DNA of 64,000 nucleotides from Aristolochia californica (GCA_029961685.1 JARWKL010000005.1:17140164-17204163), one strand, 5' to 3'; counted from the first letter of the stretch, positions 1 to 10,848 are shown. A program made the numbers and translations. The notes: generated from the sequence alone by a model not told the origin.

Positions 1-30
1 CTAAAAATTACAGACACTCCTTGGAATTAT

Positions 31-38
31 CTCTCTCT
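31..38 (+). promoter_or_regulatory. CT-rich tract just downstream of predicted start
   Basis: CTCTCTCT lies about 30 bp into the predicted transcript. Pyrimidine-rich patches around start sites and 5' leaders are common in plant promoters. It is also a slippage site: the copy at 32610 has ten bases instead of eight. Confidence 0.3.
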
Positions 39-86
39 ACATTTGTGCATTGCGCATTTCCATTTTAGATGTACTCATTTTTCTTA

Positions 87-92
87 AATAAA
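87..92 (+). terminator. Putative polyadenylation signal AATAAA
   Basis: AATAAA at phase 87-92, in cttaaataaaaac, is the only canonical AATAAA on the plus strand of the monomer, and I saw none on the minus strand. It lies about 116 bp downstream of the TATA box of the previous monomer. A start site followed within about 85 bases by a poly(A) signal is the R-region layout of LTR retroelements and pararetroviruses. The hexamer is expected about 0.8 times per monomer strand by chance, so its meaning depends on the arrangement. Confidence 0.35.
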
Positions 93-119
93 AACTTTGA
101 GTTTTCGGTCTCCCTTCAT

Positions 120-215
120 CCCGTAAACCAAAAATGCAAATAGATCACCACAAAATGAAAATTTTAGAGTTTATGTTTGGAAAAATTTTAAAACAATAAC
201 AAATGTAAGTAAAGA
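120..215 (+). other. AT-rich segment with phased A-tracts
   Basis: This stretch is about one quarter G+C and contains A-tracts or AAAATTTT words near phase 129-133, 152-155, 158-165 and 181-190. Such spacing can bend DNA and position nucleosomes, a common property of satellites. It also holds ATGCAAA followed four bases later by TCACC (134-149), echoed at 372-383 without the four-base spacer. A 21-codon reading frame at 134-199 sits upstream of the larger ORF. I see nothing that demonstrates function. Confidence 0.35.
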
Positions 216-236
216 AAATCTATTCACACACCACAA

Positions 237-473
237 ATGAACCCAAAAGTTTTGCTGTCCAAGTTTGGGAAATTCCACCAGTTCAACCCTAACAGCTTGG
301 AATTTTATAAGAATGAGATTTCTTCCACACATGCTTTAAAAATGGATCTGCATGCTTCAAACGCGTTAAAGATGCAAATCACCTATGGATCAAAACCTTT
401 TGAAGAGAATGACAAACGTTCATTAAATTCTAAAAGTGAACGTGCGGTGGGATATTTGCCCGAGTCAAACTAG
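237..473 (+). other. Recurrent 78-codon ORF, probably non-coding
   Basis: An ATG-to-TAG frame of 78 codons occupies phase 237-473 and is intact in 89 of 96 complete copies. I do not recognise the product; it is hydrophilic, rich in Lys, Asn and Ser, with no signal peptide, membrane segment or catalytic motif. Its start context is weak (C at -3, A at +4), and several ATGs precede it if transcription begins at the TATA-dependent site. The AATAAA at 87-92 would end such a transcript before it. Variants inside it are L7P, H14N, N42K, R61C and L63S against two silent changes, and its variable sites are about as dense as outside. That is the pattern of unconstrained sequence; copy identity alone explains the intact frames. 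Confidence 0.25.
285..292 (+). promoter_or_regulatory. Telo-box-like AACCCTAA
   Basis: AACCCTAA in ttcaaccctaacagc is eight of nine bases of the plant telo-box AAACCCTAA. CCCTAA also occurs at 559-564 and 657-662, so the monomer has three plus-strand copies, against about 0.1 expected from base composition. They are scattered, not tandem, so this is not telomeric repeat DNA. A telobox-binding protein link would apply only if the host is a plant. Confidence 0.2.
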
Positions 474-507
474 CCATTATTTTGCCCATTTACAAAAAGC
501 TGACCTA

Positions 508-525
508 ACGATCATAGATGATTGT
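508..525 (+). other. Hairpin with ATCAT / ATGAT arms
   Basis: The arms ATCAT (511-515) and ATGAT (518-522) flank the two-base spacer ag. The stem extends outward by a G-T wobble, C-G and A-T to eight pairs. In DNA the two-base loop would have to open slightly. G510A in the copies at 46430 and 49062 converts the wobble G-T pair to A-T, strengthening the stem. I know of no function. Confidence 0.35.
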
Positions 526-543
526 AAAGTGATTTATCATGCG

Positions 544-564
544 TTACGGGCTATATTACCCTAA
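544..564 (+). other. Hairpin TTA-c-GGG / CCCTAA with 8-base loop
   Basis: Phase 544-546 TTA, a bulged C at 547 and GGG at 548-550 can pair with CCC (559-561) and TAA (562-564) around the loop ctatatta. The loop and first stem base read TATATTAC, ending in TATTAC, the 3' part of the NANTATTAC nick-site motif of rolling-circle ssDNA replicons. The base corresponding to the invariant A is T here, and the stem is much shorter than a real geminivirus origin. T552C in the copy at 61565 changes the loop. The structure is seen; any origin function is speculative. Confidence 0.3.
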
Positions 565-578
565 GAAATGACTTACGG

Positions 579-583
579 ATTGG
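579..583 (-). promoter_or_regulatory. Putative inverted CCAAT box (ATTGG on + strand)
   Basis: ATTGG occurs in acggattgggag, about 46-50 bp upstream of the TATATAA box. That is near -80 from the predicted start, the usual position and a common orientation for an NF-Y-type CCAAT element. Five bases are weak evidence alone; the spacing is what makes it worth listing. Confidence 0.3.
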
Positions 584-628
584 GAGTCAACACTCAGTTC
601 AAAATTCCCCGACGATTGCAAAACCTGA

Positions 629-635
629 TATATAA
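629..635 (+). promoter_or_regulatory. Putative TATA box, TATATAA (repeated every monomer)
   Basis: TATATAA at phase 629-635 is followed by G, a canonical eukaryotic and especially plant-like TATA box. With the usual spacing of about 32 bp, transcription would begin near phase 3 of the next monomer, at a pyrimidine-purine step in cctaaaa. An inverted CCAAT box lies about 50 bp upstream and AATAAA about 116 bp downstream. No copy has a substitution in it. At this base composition the seven-base word is expected about 0.25 times per monomer strand, so chance is possible. No expression evidence can be drawn from sequence alone. Confidence 0.45.
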
Positions 636-645
636 GAACTAAAAA

Positions 646-665
646 GGGCTTACAGTCCCTAAAAA
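646..665 (+). other. GGGCT-N6-CCCTAA motif at the monomer junction
   Basis: GGGCT, six bases, then CCCTAA, one base and AA spans the predicted start (phase 646-658 and 1-7 of the next copy). The same pattern with identical spacing occurs 98 bp upstream at 548-567. Both can fold as GGG/CCC hairpins with eight-base loops. The junction copy contains CCCTAAA, the Arabidopsis-type telomere heptamer, but only once. Confidence 0.35.
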
Positions 666-1316
666 TTACAGACACTCCTTGGAATTATCTCTCTCTACAT
701 TTGTGCATTGCGCATTTCCATTTTAGATGTACTCATTTTTCTTAAATAAAAACTTTGAGTTTTCGGTCTCCCTTCATCCCGTAAACCAAAAATGCAAATA
801 GATCACCACAAAATGAAAATTTTAGAGTTTATGTTTGGAAAAATTTTAAAACAATAACAAATGTAAGTAAAGAAAATCTATTCACACACCACAAATGAAC
901 CCAAAAGTTTTGCTGTCCAAGTTTGGGAAATTCCACCAGTTCAACCCTAACAGCTTGGAATTTTATAAGAATGAGATTTCTTCCACACATGCTTTAAAAA
1001 TGGATCTGCATGCTTCAAACGCGTTAAAGATGCAAATCACCTATGGATCAAAACCTTTTGAAGAGAATGACAAACGTTCATTAAATTCTAAAAGTGAACG
1101 TGCGGTGGGATATTTGCCCGAGTCAAACTAGCCATTATTTTGCCCATTTACAAAAAGCTGACCTAACGATCATAGATGATTGTAAAGTGATTTATCATGC
1201 GTTACGGGCTATATTACCCTAAGAAATGACTTACGGATTGGGAGTCAACACTCAGTTCAAAATTCCCCGACGATTGCAAAACCTGATATATAAGAACTAA
1301 AAAGGGCTTACAGTCC
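659..1316 (+). repeat. Reference satellite monomer (phase 1-658)
   Basis: This complete copy can serve as the reference unit; it differs from the majority form only by T instead of A at phase 18. Base composition is about 35% G+C (hand count, 230 of 658) with 15 CpG sites. The most AT-rich part is about phase 120-240, with several A-tracts and AAAATTTT-type words. The more GC-rich parts are phase 240-300 and 540-658. Landmarks: CT tract 31-38, AATAAA 87-92, 78-codon ORF 237-473, GCATGC 350-355, AACGCGTT 360-367, hairpin 508-525, hairpin 544-564, inverted CCAAT 579-583, TATATAA 629-635. I see no shorter tandem subrepeat that would make the 658-bp unit a multimer of something smaller. Confidence 0.95.
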
Positions 1317-4300
1317 CTAAAAATTACAGACACTCCTTGGAATTATCTCTCTCTACATTTGTGCATTGCGCATTTCCATTTTAGATGTACTCATTTTTCT
1401 TAAATAAAAACTTTGAGTTTTCGGTCTCCCTTCATCCCGTAAACCAAAAATGCAAATAGATCACCACAAAATGAAAATTTTAGAGTTTATGTTTGGAAAA
1501 ATTTTAAAACAATAACAAATGTAAGTAAAGAAAATCTATTCACACACCACAAATGAACCCAAAAGTTTTGCTGTCCAAGTTTGGGAAATTCCACCAGTTC
1601 AACCCTAACAGCTTGGAATTTTATAAGAATGAGATTTCTTCCACACATGCTTTAAAAATGGATCTGCATGCTTCAAACGCGTTAAAGATGCAAATCACCT
1701 ATGGATCAAAACCTTTTGAAGAGAATGACAAACGTTCATTAAATTCTAAAAGTGAACGTGCGGTGGGATATTTGCCCGAGTCAAACTAGCCATTATTTTG
1801 CCCATTTACAAAAAGCTGACCTAACGATCATAGATGATTGTAAAGTGATTTATCATGCGTTACGGGCTATATTACCCTAAGAAATGACTTACGGATTGGG
1901 AGTCAACACTCAGTTCAAAATTCCCCGACGATTGCAAAACCTGATATATAAGAACTAAAAAGGGCTTACAGTCCCTAAAAATTACAGACACTCCTTGGAA
2001 TTATCTCTCTCTACATTTGTGCATTGCGCATTTCCATTTTAGATGTACTCATTTTTCTTAAATAAAAACTTTGAGTTTTCGGTCTCCCTTCATCCCGTAA
2101 ACCAAAAATGCAAATAGATCACCACAAAATGAAAATTTTAGAGTTTATGTTTGGAAAAATTTTAAAACAATAACAAATGTAAGTAAAGAAAATCTATTCA
2201 CACACCACAAATGAACCCAAAAGTTTTGCTGTCCAAGTTTGGGAAATTCCACCAGTTCAACCCTAACAGCTTGGAATTTTATAAGAATGAGATTTCTTCC
2301 ACACATGCTTTAAAAATGGATCTGCATGCTTCAAACGCGTTAAAGATGCAAATCACCTATGGATCAAAACCTTTTGAAGAGAATGACAAACGTTCATTAA
2401 ATTCTAAAAGTGAACGTGCGGTGGGATATTTGCCCGAGTCAAACTAGCCATTATTTTGCCCATTTACAAAAAGCTGACCTAACGATCATAGATGATTGTA
2501 AAGTGATTTATCATGCGTTACGGGCTATATTACCCTAAGAAATGACTTACGGATTGGGAGTCAACACTCAGTTCAAAATTCCCCGACGATTGCAAAACCT
2601 GATATATAAGAACTAAAAAGGGCTTACAGTCCCTAAAAATTACAGACACTCCTTGGAATTATCTCTCTCTACATTTGTGCATTGCGCATTTCCATTTTAG
2701 ATGTACTCATTTTTCTTAAATAAAAACTTTGAGTTTTCGGTCTCCCTTCATCCCGTAAACCAAAAATGCAAATAGATCACCACAAAATGAAAATTTTAGA
2801 GTTTATGTTTGGAAAAATTTTAAAACAATAACAAATGTAAGTAAAGAAAATCTATTCACACACCACAAATGAACCCAAAAGTTTTGCTGTCCAAGTTTGG
2901 GAAATTCCACCAGTTCAACCCTAACAGCTTGGAATTTTATAAGAATGAGATTTCTTCCACACATGCTTTAAAAATGGATCTGCATGCTTCAAACGCGTTA
3001 AAGATGCAAATCACCTATGGATCAAAACCTTTTGAAGAGAATGACAAACGTTCATTAAATTCTAAAAGTGAACGTGCGGTGGGATATTTGCCCGAGTCAA
3101 ACTAGCCATTATTTTGCCCATTTACAAAAAGCTGACCTAACGATCATAGATGATTGTAAAGTGATTTATCATGCGTTACGGGCTATATTACCCTAAGAAA
3201 TGACTTACGGATTGGGAGTCAACACTCAGTTCAAAATTCCCCGACGATTGCAAAACCTGATATATAAGAACTAAAAAGGGCTTACAGTCCCTAAAAATTA
3301 CAGACACTCCTTGGAATTATCTCTCTCTACATTTGTGCATTGCGCATTTCCATTTTAGATGTACTCATTTTTCTTAAATAAAAACTTTGAGTTTTCGGTC
3401 TCCCTTCATCCCGTAAACCAAAAATGCAAATAGATCACCACAAAATGAAAATTTTAGAGTTTATGTTTGGAAAAATTTTAAAACAATAACAAATGTAAGT
3501 AAAGAAAATCTATTCACACACCACAAATGAACCCAAAAGTTTTGCTGTCCAAGTTTGGGAAATTCCACCAGTTCAACCCTAACAGCTTGGAATTTTATAA
3601 GAATGAGATTTCTTCCACACATGCTTTAAAAATGGATCTGCATGCTTCAAACGCGTTAAAGATGCAAATCACCTATGGATCAAAACCTTTTGAAGAGAAT
3701 GACAAACGTTCATTAAATTCTAAAAGTGAACGTGCGGTGGGATATTTGCCCGAGTCAAACTAGCCATTATTTTGCCCATTTACAAAAAGCTGACCTAACG
3801 ATCATAGATGATTGTAAAGTGATTTATCATGCGTTACGGGCTATATTACCCTAAGAAATGACTTACGGATTGGGAGTCAACACTCAGTTCAAAATTCCCC
3901 GACGATTGCAAAACCTGATATATAAGAACTAAAAAGGGCTTACAGTCCCTAAAAATTACAGACACTCCTTGGAATTATCTCTCTCTACATTTGTGCATTG
4001 CGCATTTCCATTTTAGATGTACTCATTTTTCTTAAATAAAAACTTTGAGTTTTCGGTCTCCCTTCATCCCGTAAACCAAAAATGCAAATAGATCACCACA
4101 AAATGAAAATTTTAGAGTTTATGTTTGGAAAAATTTTAAAACAATAACAAATGTAAGTAAAGAAAATCTATTCACACACCACAAATGAACCCAAAAGTTT
4201 TGCTGTCCAAGTTTGGGAAATTCCACCAGTTCAACCCTAACAGCTTGGAATTTTATAAGAATGAGATTTCTTCCACACATGCTTTAAAAATGGATCTGCA

Positions 4301-7300
4301 TGCTTCAAACGCGTTAAAGATGCAAATCACCTATGGATCAAAACCTTTTGAAGAGAATGACAAACGTTCATTAAATTCTAAAAGTGAACGTGCGGTGGGA
4401 TATTTGCCCGAGTCAAACTAGCCATTATTTTGCCCATTTACAAAAAGCTGACCTAACGATCATAGATGATTGTAAAGTGATTTATCATGCGTTACGGGCT
4501 ATATTACCCTAAGAAATGACTTACGGATTGGGAGTCAACACTCAGTTCAAAATTCCCCGACGATTGCAAAACCTGATATATAAGAACTAAAAAGGGCTTA
4601 CAGTCCCTAAAAATTACAGACACTCCTTGGAATTATCTCTCTCTACATTTGTGCATTGCGCATTTCCATTTTAGATGTACTCATTTTTCTTAAATAAAAA
4701 CTTTGAGTTTTCGGTCTCCCTTCATCCCGTAAACCAAAAATGCAAATAGATCACCACAAAATGAAAATTTTAGAGTTTATGTTTGGAAAAATTTTAAAAC
4801 AATAACAAATGTAAGTAAAGAAAATCTATTCACACACCACAAATGAACCCAAAAGTTTTGCTGTCCAAGTTTGGGAAATTCCACCAGTTCAACCCTAACA
4901 GCTTGGAATTTTATAAGAATGAGATTTCTTCCACACATGCTTTAAAAATGGATCTGCATGCTTCAAACGCGTTAAAGATGCAAATCACCTATGGATCAAA
5001 ACCTTTTGAAGAGAATGACAAACGTTCATTAAATTCTAAAAGTGAACGTGCGGTGGGATATTTGCCCGAGTCAAACTAGCCATTATTTTGCCCATTTACA
5101 AAAAGCTGACCTAACGATCATAGATGATTGTAAAGTGATTTATCATGCGTTACGGGCTATATTACCCTAAGAAATGACTTACGGATTGGGAGTCAACACT
5201 CAGTTCAAAATTCCCCGACGATTGCAAAACCTGATATATAAGAACTAAAAAGGGCTTACAGTCCCTAAAAATTACAGACACTCCTTGGAATTATCTCTCT
5301 CTACATTTGTGCATTGCGCATTTCCATTTTAGATGTACTCATTTTTCTTAAATAAAAACTTTGAGTTTTCGGTCTCCCTTCATCCCGTAAACCAAAAATG
5401 CAAATAGATCACCACAAAATGAAAATTTTAGAGTTTATGTTTGGAAAAATTTTAAAACAATAACAAATGTAAGTAAAGAAAATCTATTCACACACCACAA
5501 ATGAACCCAAAAGTTTTGCTGTCCAAGTTTGGGAAATTCCACCAGTTCAACCCTAACAGCTTGGAATTTTATAAGAATGAGATTTCTTCCACACATGCTT
5601 TAAAAATGGATCTGCATGCTTCAAACGCGTTAAAGATGCAAATCACCTATGGATCAAAACCTTTTGAAGAGAATGACAAACGTTCATTAAATTCTAAAAG
5701 TGAACGTGCGGTGGGATATTTGCCCGAGTCAAACTAGCCATTATTTTGCCCATTTACAAAAAGCTGACCTAACGATCATAGATGATTGTAAAGTGATTTA
5801 TCATGCGTTACGGGCTATATTACCCTAAGAAATGACTTACGGATTGGGAGTCAACACTCAGTTCAAAATTCCCCGACGATTGCAAAACCTGATATATAAG
5901 AACTAAAAAGGGCTTACAGTCCCTAAAAATTACAGACACTCCTTGGAATTATCTCTCTCTACATTTGTGCATTGCGCATTTCCATTTTAGATGTACTCAT
6001 TTTTCTTAAATAAAAACTTTGAGTTTTCGGTCTCCCTTCATCCCGTAAACCAAAAATGCAAATAGATCACCACAAAATGAAAATTTTAGAGTTTATGTTT
6101 GGAAAAATTTTAAAACAATAACAAATGTAAGTAAAGAAAATCTATTCACACACCACAAATGAACCCAAAAGTTTTGCTGTCCAAGTTTGGGAAATTCCAC
6201 CAGTTCAACCCTAACAGCTTGGAATTTTATAAGAATGAGATTTCTTCCACACATGCTTTAAAAATGGATCTGCATGCTTCAAACGCGTTAAAGATGCAAA
6301 TCACCTATGGATCAAAACCTTTTGAAGAGAATGACAAACGTTCATTAAATTCTAAAAGTGAACGTGCGGTGGGATATTTGCCCGAGTCAAACTAGCCATT
6401 ATTTTGCCCATTTACAAAAAGCTGACCTAACGATCATAGATGATTGTAAAGTGATTTATCATGCGTTACGGGCTATATTACCCTAAGAAATGACTTACGG
6501 ATTGGGAGTCAACACTCAGTTCAAAATTCCCCGACGATTGCAAAACCTGATATATAAGAACTAAAAAGGGCTTACAGTCCCTAAAAATTACAGACACTCC
6601 TTGGAATTATCTCTCTCTACATTTGTGCATTGCGCATTTCCATTTTAGATGTACTCATTTTTCTTAAATAAAAACTTTGAGTTTTCGGTCTCCCTTCATC
6701 CCGTAAACCAAAAATGCAAATAGATCACCACAAAATGAAAATTTTAGAGTTTATGTTTGGAAAAATTTTAAAACAATAACAAATGTAAGTAAAGAAAATC
6801 TATTCACACACCACAAATGAACCCAAAAGTTTTGCTGTCCAAGTTTGGGAAATTCCACCAGTTCAACCCTAACAGCTTGGAATTTTATAAGAATGAGATT
6901 TCTTCCACACATGCTTTAAAAATGGATCTGCATGCTTCAAACGCGTTAAAGATGCAAATCACCTATGGATCAAAACCTTTTGAAGAGAATGACAAACGTT
7001 CATTAAATTCTAAAAGTGAACGTGCGGTGGGATATTTGCCCGAGTCAAACTAGCCATTATTTTGCCCATTTACAAAAAGCTGACCTAACGATCATAGATG
7101 ATTGTAAAGTGATTTATCATGCGTTACGGGCTATATTACCCTAAGAAATGACTTACGGATTGGGAGTCAACACTCAGTTCAAAATTCCCCGACGATTGCA
7201 AAACCTGATATATAAGAACTAAAAAGGGCTTACAGTCCCTAAAAATTACAGACACTCCTTGGAATTATCTCTCTCTACATTTGTGCATTGCGCATTTCCA

Positions 7301-8554
7301 TTTTAGATGTACTCATTTTTCTTAAATAAAAACTTTGAGTTTTCGGTCTCCCTTCATCCCGTAAACCAAAAATGCAAATAGATCACCACAAAATGAAAAT
7401 TTTAGAGTTTATGTTTGGAAAAATTTTAAAACAATAACAAATGTAAGTAAAGAAAATCTATTCACACACCACAAATGAACCCAAAAGTTTTGCTGTCCAA
7501 GTTTGGGAAATTCCACCAGTTCAACCCTAACAGCTTGGAATTTTATAAGAATGAGATTTCTTCCACACATGCTTTAAAAATGGATCTGCATGCTTCAAAC
7601 GCGTTAAAGATGCAAATCACCTATGGATCAAAACCTTTTGAAGAGAATGACAAACGTTCATTAAATTCTAAAAGTGAACGTGCGGTGGGATATTTGCCCG
7701 AGTCAAACTAGCCATTATTTTGCCCATTTACAAAAAGCTGACCTAACGATCATAGATGATTGTAAAGTGATTTATCATGCGTTACGGGCTATATTACCCT
7801 AAGAAATGACTTACGGATTGGGAGTCAACACTCAGTTCAAAATTCCCCGACGATTGCAAAACCTGATATATAAGAACTAAAAAGGGCTTACAGTCCCTAA
7901 AAATTACAGACACTCCTTGGAATTATCTCTCTCTACATTTGTGCATTGCGCATTTCCATTTTAGATGTACTCATTTTTCTTAAATAAAAACTTTGAGTTT
8001 TCGGTCTCCCTTCATCCCGTAAACCAAAAATGCAAATAGATCACCACAAAATGAAAATTTTAGAGTTTATGTTTGGAAAAATTTTAAAACAATAACAAAT
8101 GTAAGTAAAGAAAATCTATTCACACACCACAAATGAACCCAAAAGTTTTGCTGTCCAAGTTTGGGAAATTCCACCAGTTCAACCCTAACAGCTTGGAATT
8201 TTATAAGAATGAGATTTCTTCCACACATGCTTTAAAAATGGATCTGCATGCTTCAAACGCGTTAAAGATGCAAATCACCTATGGATCAAAACCTTTTGAA
8301 GAGAATGACAAACGTTCATTAAATTCTAAAAGTGAACGTGCGGTGGGATATTTGCCCGAGTCAAACTAGCCATTATTTTGCCCATTTACAAAAAGCTGAC
8401 CTAACGATCATAGATGATTGTAAAGTGATTTATCATGCGTTACGGGCTATATTACCCTAAGAAATGACTTACGGATTGGGAGTCAACACTCAGTTCAAAA
8501 TTCCCCGACGATTGCAAAACCTGATATATAAGAACTAAAAAGGGCTTACAGTCC

Positions 8555-8736
8555 CTAAAAATTACAGACACACCTTGGAATTATCTCTCTCTACATTTGT
8601 GCATTGCGCATTTCCATTTTAGATGTACTCATTTTTCTTAAATAAAAACTTTGAGTTTTCGGTCTCCCTTCATCCCGTAAACCAAAAATGCAAATAGATC
8701 ACCACAAAATGAAAATTTTAGAGTTTATGTTTGGAA
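8555..8736 (+). repeat. Truncated monomer at the left edge of the gap (phase 1-182)
   Basis: This copy is cut by the N run after phase 182. It is the first to carry A instead of T at phase 18 (position 8572), so the T-to-A boundary lies in assembled sequence just before the gap rather than inside it. Confidence 0.95.
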
Positions 8737-8836
8737 NNNNNNNNNNNNNNNNNNNNNNNNNNNNNNNNNNNNNNNNNNNNNNNNNNNNNNNNNNNNNNNN
8801 NNNNNNNNNNNNNNNNNNNNNNNNNNNNNNNNNNNN
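8737..8836. other. Assembly gap, 100 N
   Basis: Exactly 100 N interrupt the array, which looks like a placeholder rather than a measured size. Sequence stops at phase 182 and resumes at phase 621. If the array is continuous, the missing DNA is therefore 438 bp plus any whole number of 658-bp monomers. It cannot be 100 bp without a deletion or rearrangement. The flanks are the same satellite in the same orientation. Confidence 0.98.
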
Positions 8837-10848
8837 AAACCTGATATATAAGAACTAAAAAGGGCTTACAGTCCCTAAAAATTACAGACACACCTTGGAA
8901 TTATCTCTCTCTACATTTGTGCATTGCGCATTTCCATTTTAGATGTACTCATTTTTCTTAAATAAAAACTTTGAGTTTTCGGTCTCCCTTCATCCCGTAA
9001 ACCAAAAATGCAAATAGATCACCACAAAATGAAAATTTTAGAGTTTATGTTTGGAAAAATTTTAAAACAATAACAAATGTAAGTAAAGAAAATCTATTCA
9101 CACACCACAAATGAACCCAAAAGTTTTGCTGTCCAAGTTTGGGAAATTCCACCAGTTCAACCCTAACAGCTTGGAATTTTATAAGAATGAGATTTCTTCC
9201 ACACATGCTTTAAAAATGGATCTGCATGCTTCAAACGCGTTAAAGATGCAAATCACCTATGGATCAAAACCTTTTGAAGAGAATGACAAACGTTCATTAA
9301 ATTCTAAAAGTGAACGTGCGGTGGGATATTTGCCCGAGTCAAACTAGCCATTATTTTGCCCATTTACAAAAAGCTGACCTAACGATCATAGATGATTGTA
9401 AAGTGATTTATCATGCGTTACGGGCTATATTACCCTAAGAAATGACTTACGGATTGGGAGTCAACACTCAGTTCAAAATTCCCCGACGATTGCAAAACCT
9501 GATATATAAGAACTAAAAAGGGCTTACAGTCCCTAAAAATTACAGACACACCTTGGAATTATCTCTCTCTACATTTGTGCATTGCGCATTTCCATTTTAG
9601 ATGTACTCATTTTTCTTAAATAAAAACTTTGAGTTTTCGGTCTCCCTTCATCCCGTAAACCAAAAATGCAAATAGATCACCACAAAATGAAAATTTTAGA
9701 GTTTATGTTTGGAAAAATTTTAAAACAATAACAAATGTAAGTAAAGAAAATCTATTCACACACCACAAATGAACCCAAAAGTTTTGCTGTCCAAGTTTGG
9801 GAAATTCCACCAGTTCAACCCTAACAGCTTGGAATTTTATAAGAATGAGATTTCTTCCACACATGCTTTAAAAATGGATCTGCATGCTTCAAACGCGTTA
9901 AAGATGCAAATCACCTATGGATCAAAACCTTTTGAAGAGAATGACAAACGTTCATTAAATTCTAAAAGTGAACGTGCGGTGGGATATTTGCCCGAGTCAA
10001 ACTAGCCATTATTTTGCCCATTTACAAAAAGCTGACCTAACGATCATAGATGATTGTAAAGTGATTTATCATGCGTTACGGGCTATATTACCCTAAGAAA
10101 TGACTTACGGATTGGGAGTCAACACTCAGTTCAAAATTCCCCGACGATTGCAAAACCTGATATATAAGAACTAAAAAGGGCTTACAGTCCCTAAAAATTA
10201 CAGACACACCTTGGAATTATCTCTCTCTACATTTGTGCATTGCGCATTTCCATTTTAGATGTACTCATTTTTCTTAAATAAAAACTTTGAGTTTTCGGTC
10301 TCCCTTCATCCCGTAAACCAAAAATGCAAATAGATCACCACAAAATGAAAATTTTAGAGTTTATGTTTGGAAAAATTTTAAAACAATAACAAATGTAAGT
10401 AAAGAAAATCTATTCACACACCACAAATGAACCCAAAAGTTTTGCTGTCCAAGTTTGGGAAATTCCACCAGTTCAACCCTAACAGCTTGGAATTTTATAA
10501 GAATGAGATTTCTTCCACACATGCTTTAAAAATGGATCTGCATGCTTCAAACGCGTTAAAGATGCAAATCACCTATGGATCAAAACCTTTTGAAGAGAAT
10601 GACAAACGTTCATTAAATTCTAAAAGTGAACGTGCGGTGGGATATTTGCCCGAGTCAAACTAGCCATTATTTTGCCCATTTACAAAAAGCTGACCTAACG
10701 ATCATAGATGATTGTAAAGTGATTTATCATGCGTTACGGGCTATATTACCCTAAGAAATGACTTACGGATTGGGAGTCAACACTCAGTTCAAAATTCCCC
10801 GACGATTGCAAAACCTGATATATAAGAACTAAAAAGGGCTTACAGTCC

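Larger units (their letters stand above)
1..8554 (+). repeat. Array block 1: 13 apparently identical copies, T at phase 18
   Basis: Thirteen consecutive 658-bp copies start at 1, 659, 1317 and so on to 7897. I found no difference between them. All carry T at phase 18, giving cagacactcc, whereas every copy from 8555 onward has A there. This is the only position separating the block from the rest of the array. A run of identical copies longer than 8 kb means either very recent amplification or a stretch where assembly repeated a consensus, and the copy number should be treated as uncertain. Confidence 0.95.

Noticed and set aside
170..178. Yeast-type ARS consensus core TTTATGTTT
   Set aside because: Nine core bases match but both flanking positions are G instead of A or T, and such words are common in AT-rich DNA. 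The host is not known to be a budding yeast.
455..487. Short direct repeats TTTGCCC (455-461, 481-487) and GAGTCAA (462-468, 584-590)
   Set aside because: Seven-base repeats are expected several times by chance in 658 bp, so they do not show an internal subrepeat.
541..557. CENP-B box
   Set aside because: The segment gcgttacggg resembles only part of the motif; the TTCG half is missing at the required spacing.
559..564. Telomeric repeat tract
   Set aside because: CCCTAA occurs as isolated single units, never in tandem, so this is not telomere or interstitial telomere DNA.
1..658. Complete LTR retrotransposon or endogenous pararetrovirus
   Set aside because: There is no primer-binding site, polypurine tract, gag, protease, reverse transcriptase or integrase sequence. 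Only the promoter and poly(A) arrangement is suggestive.
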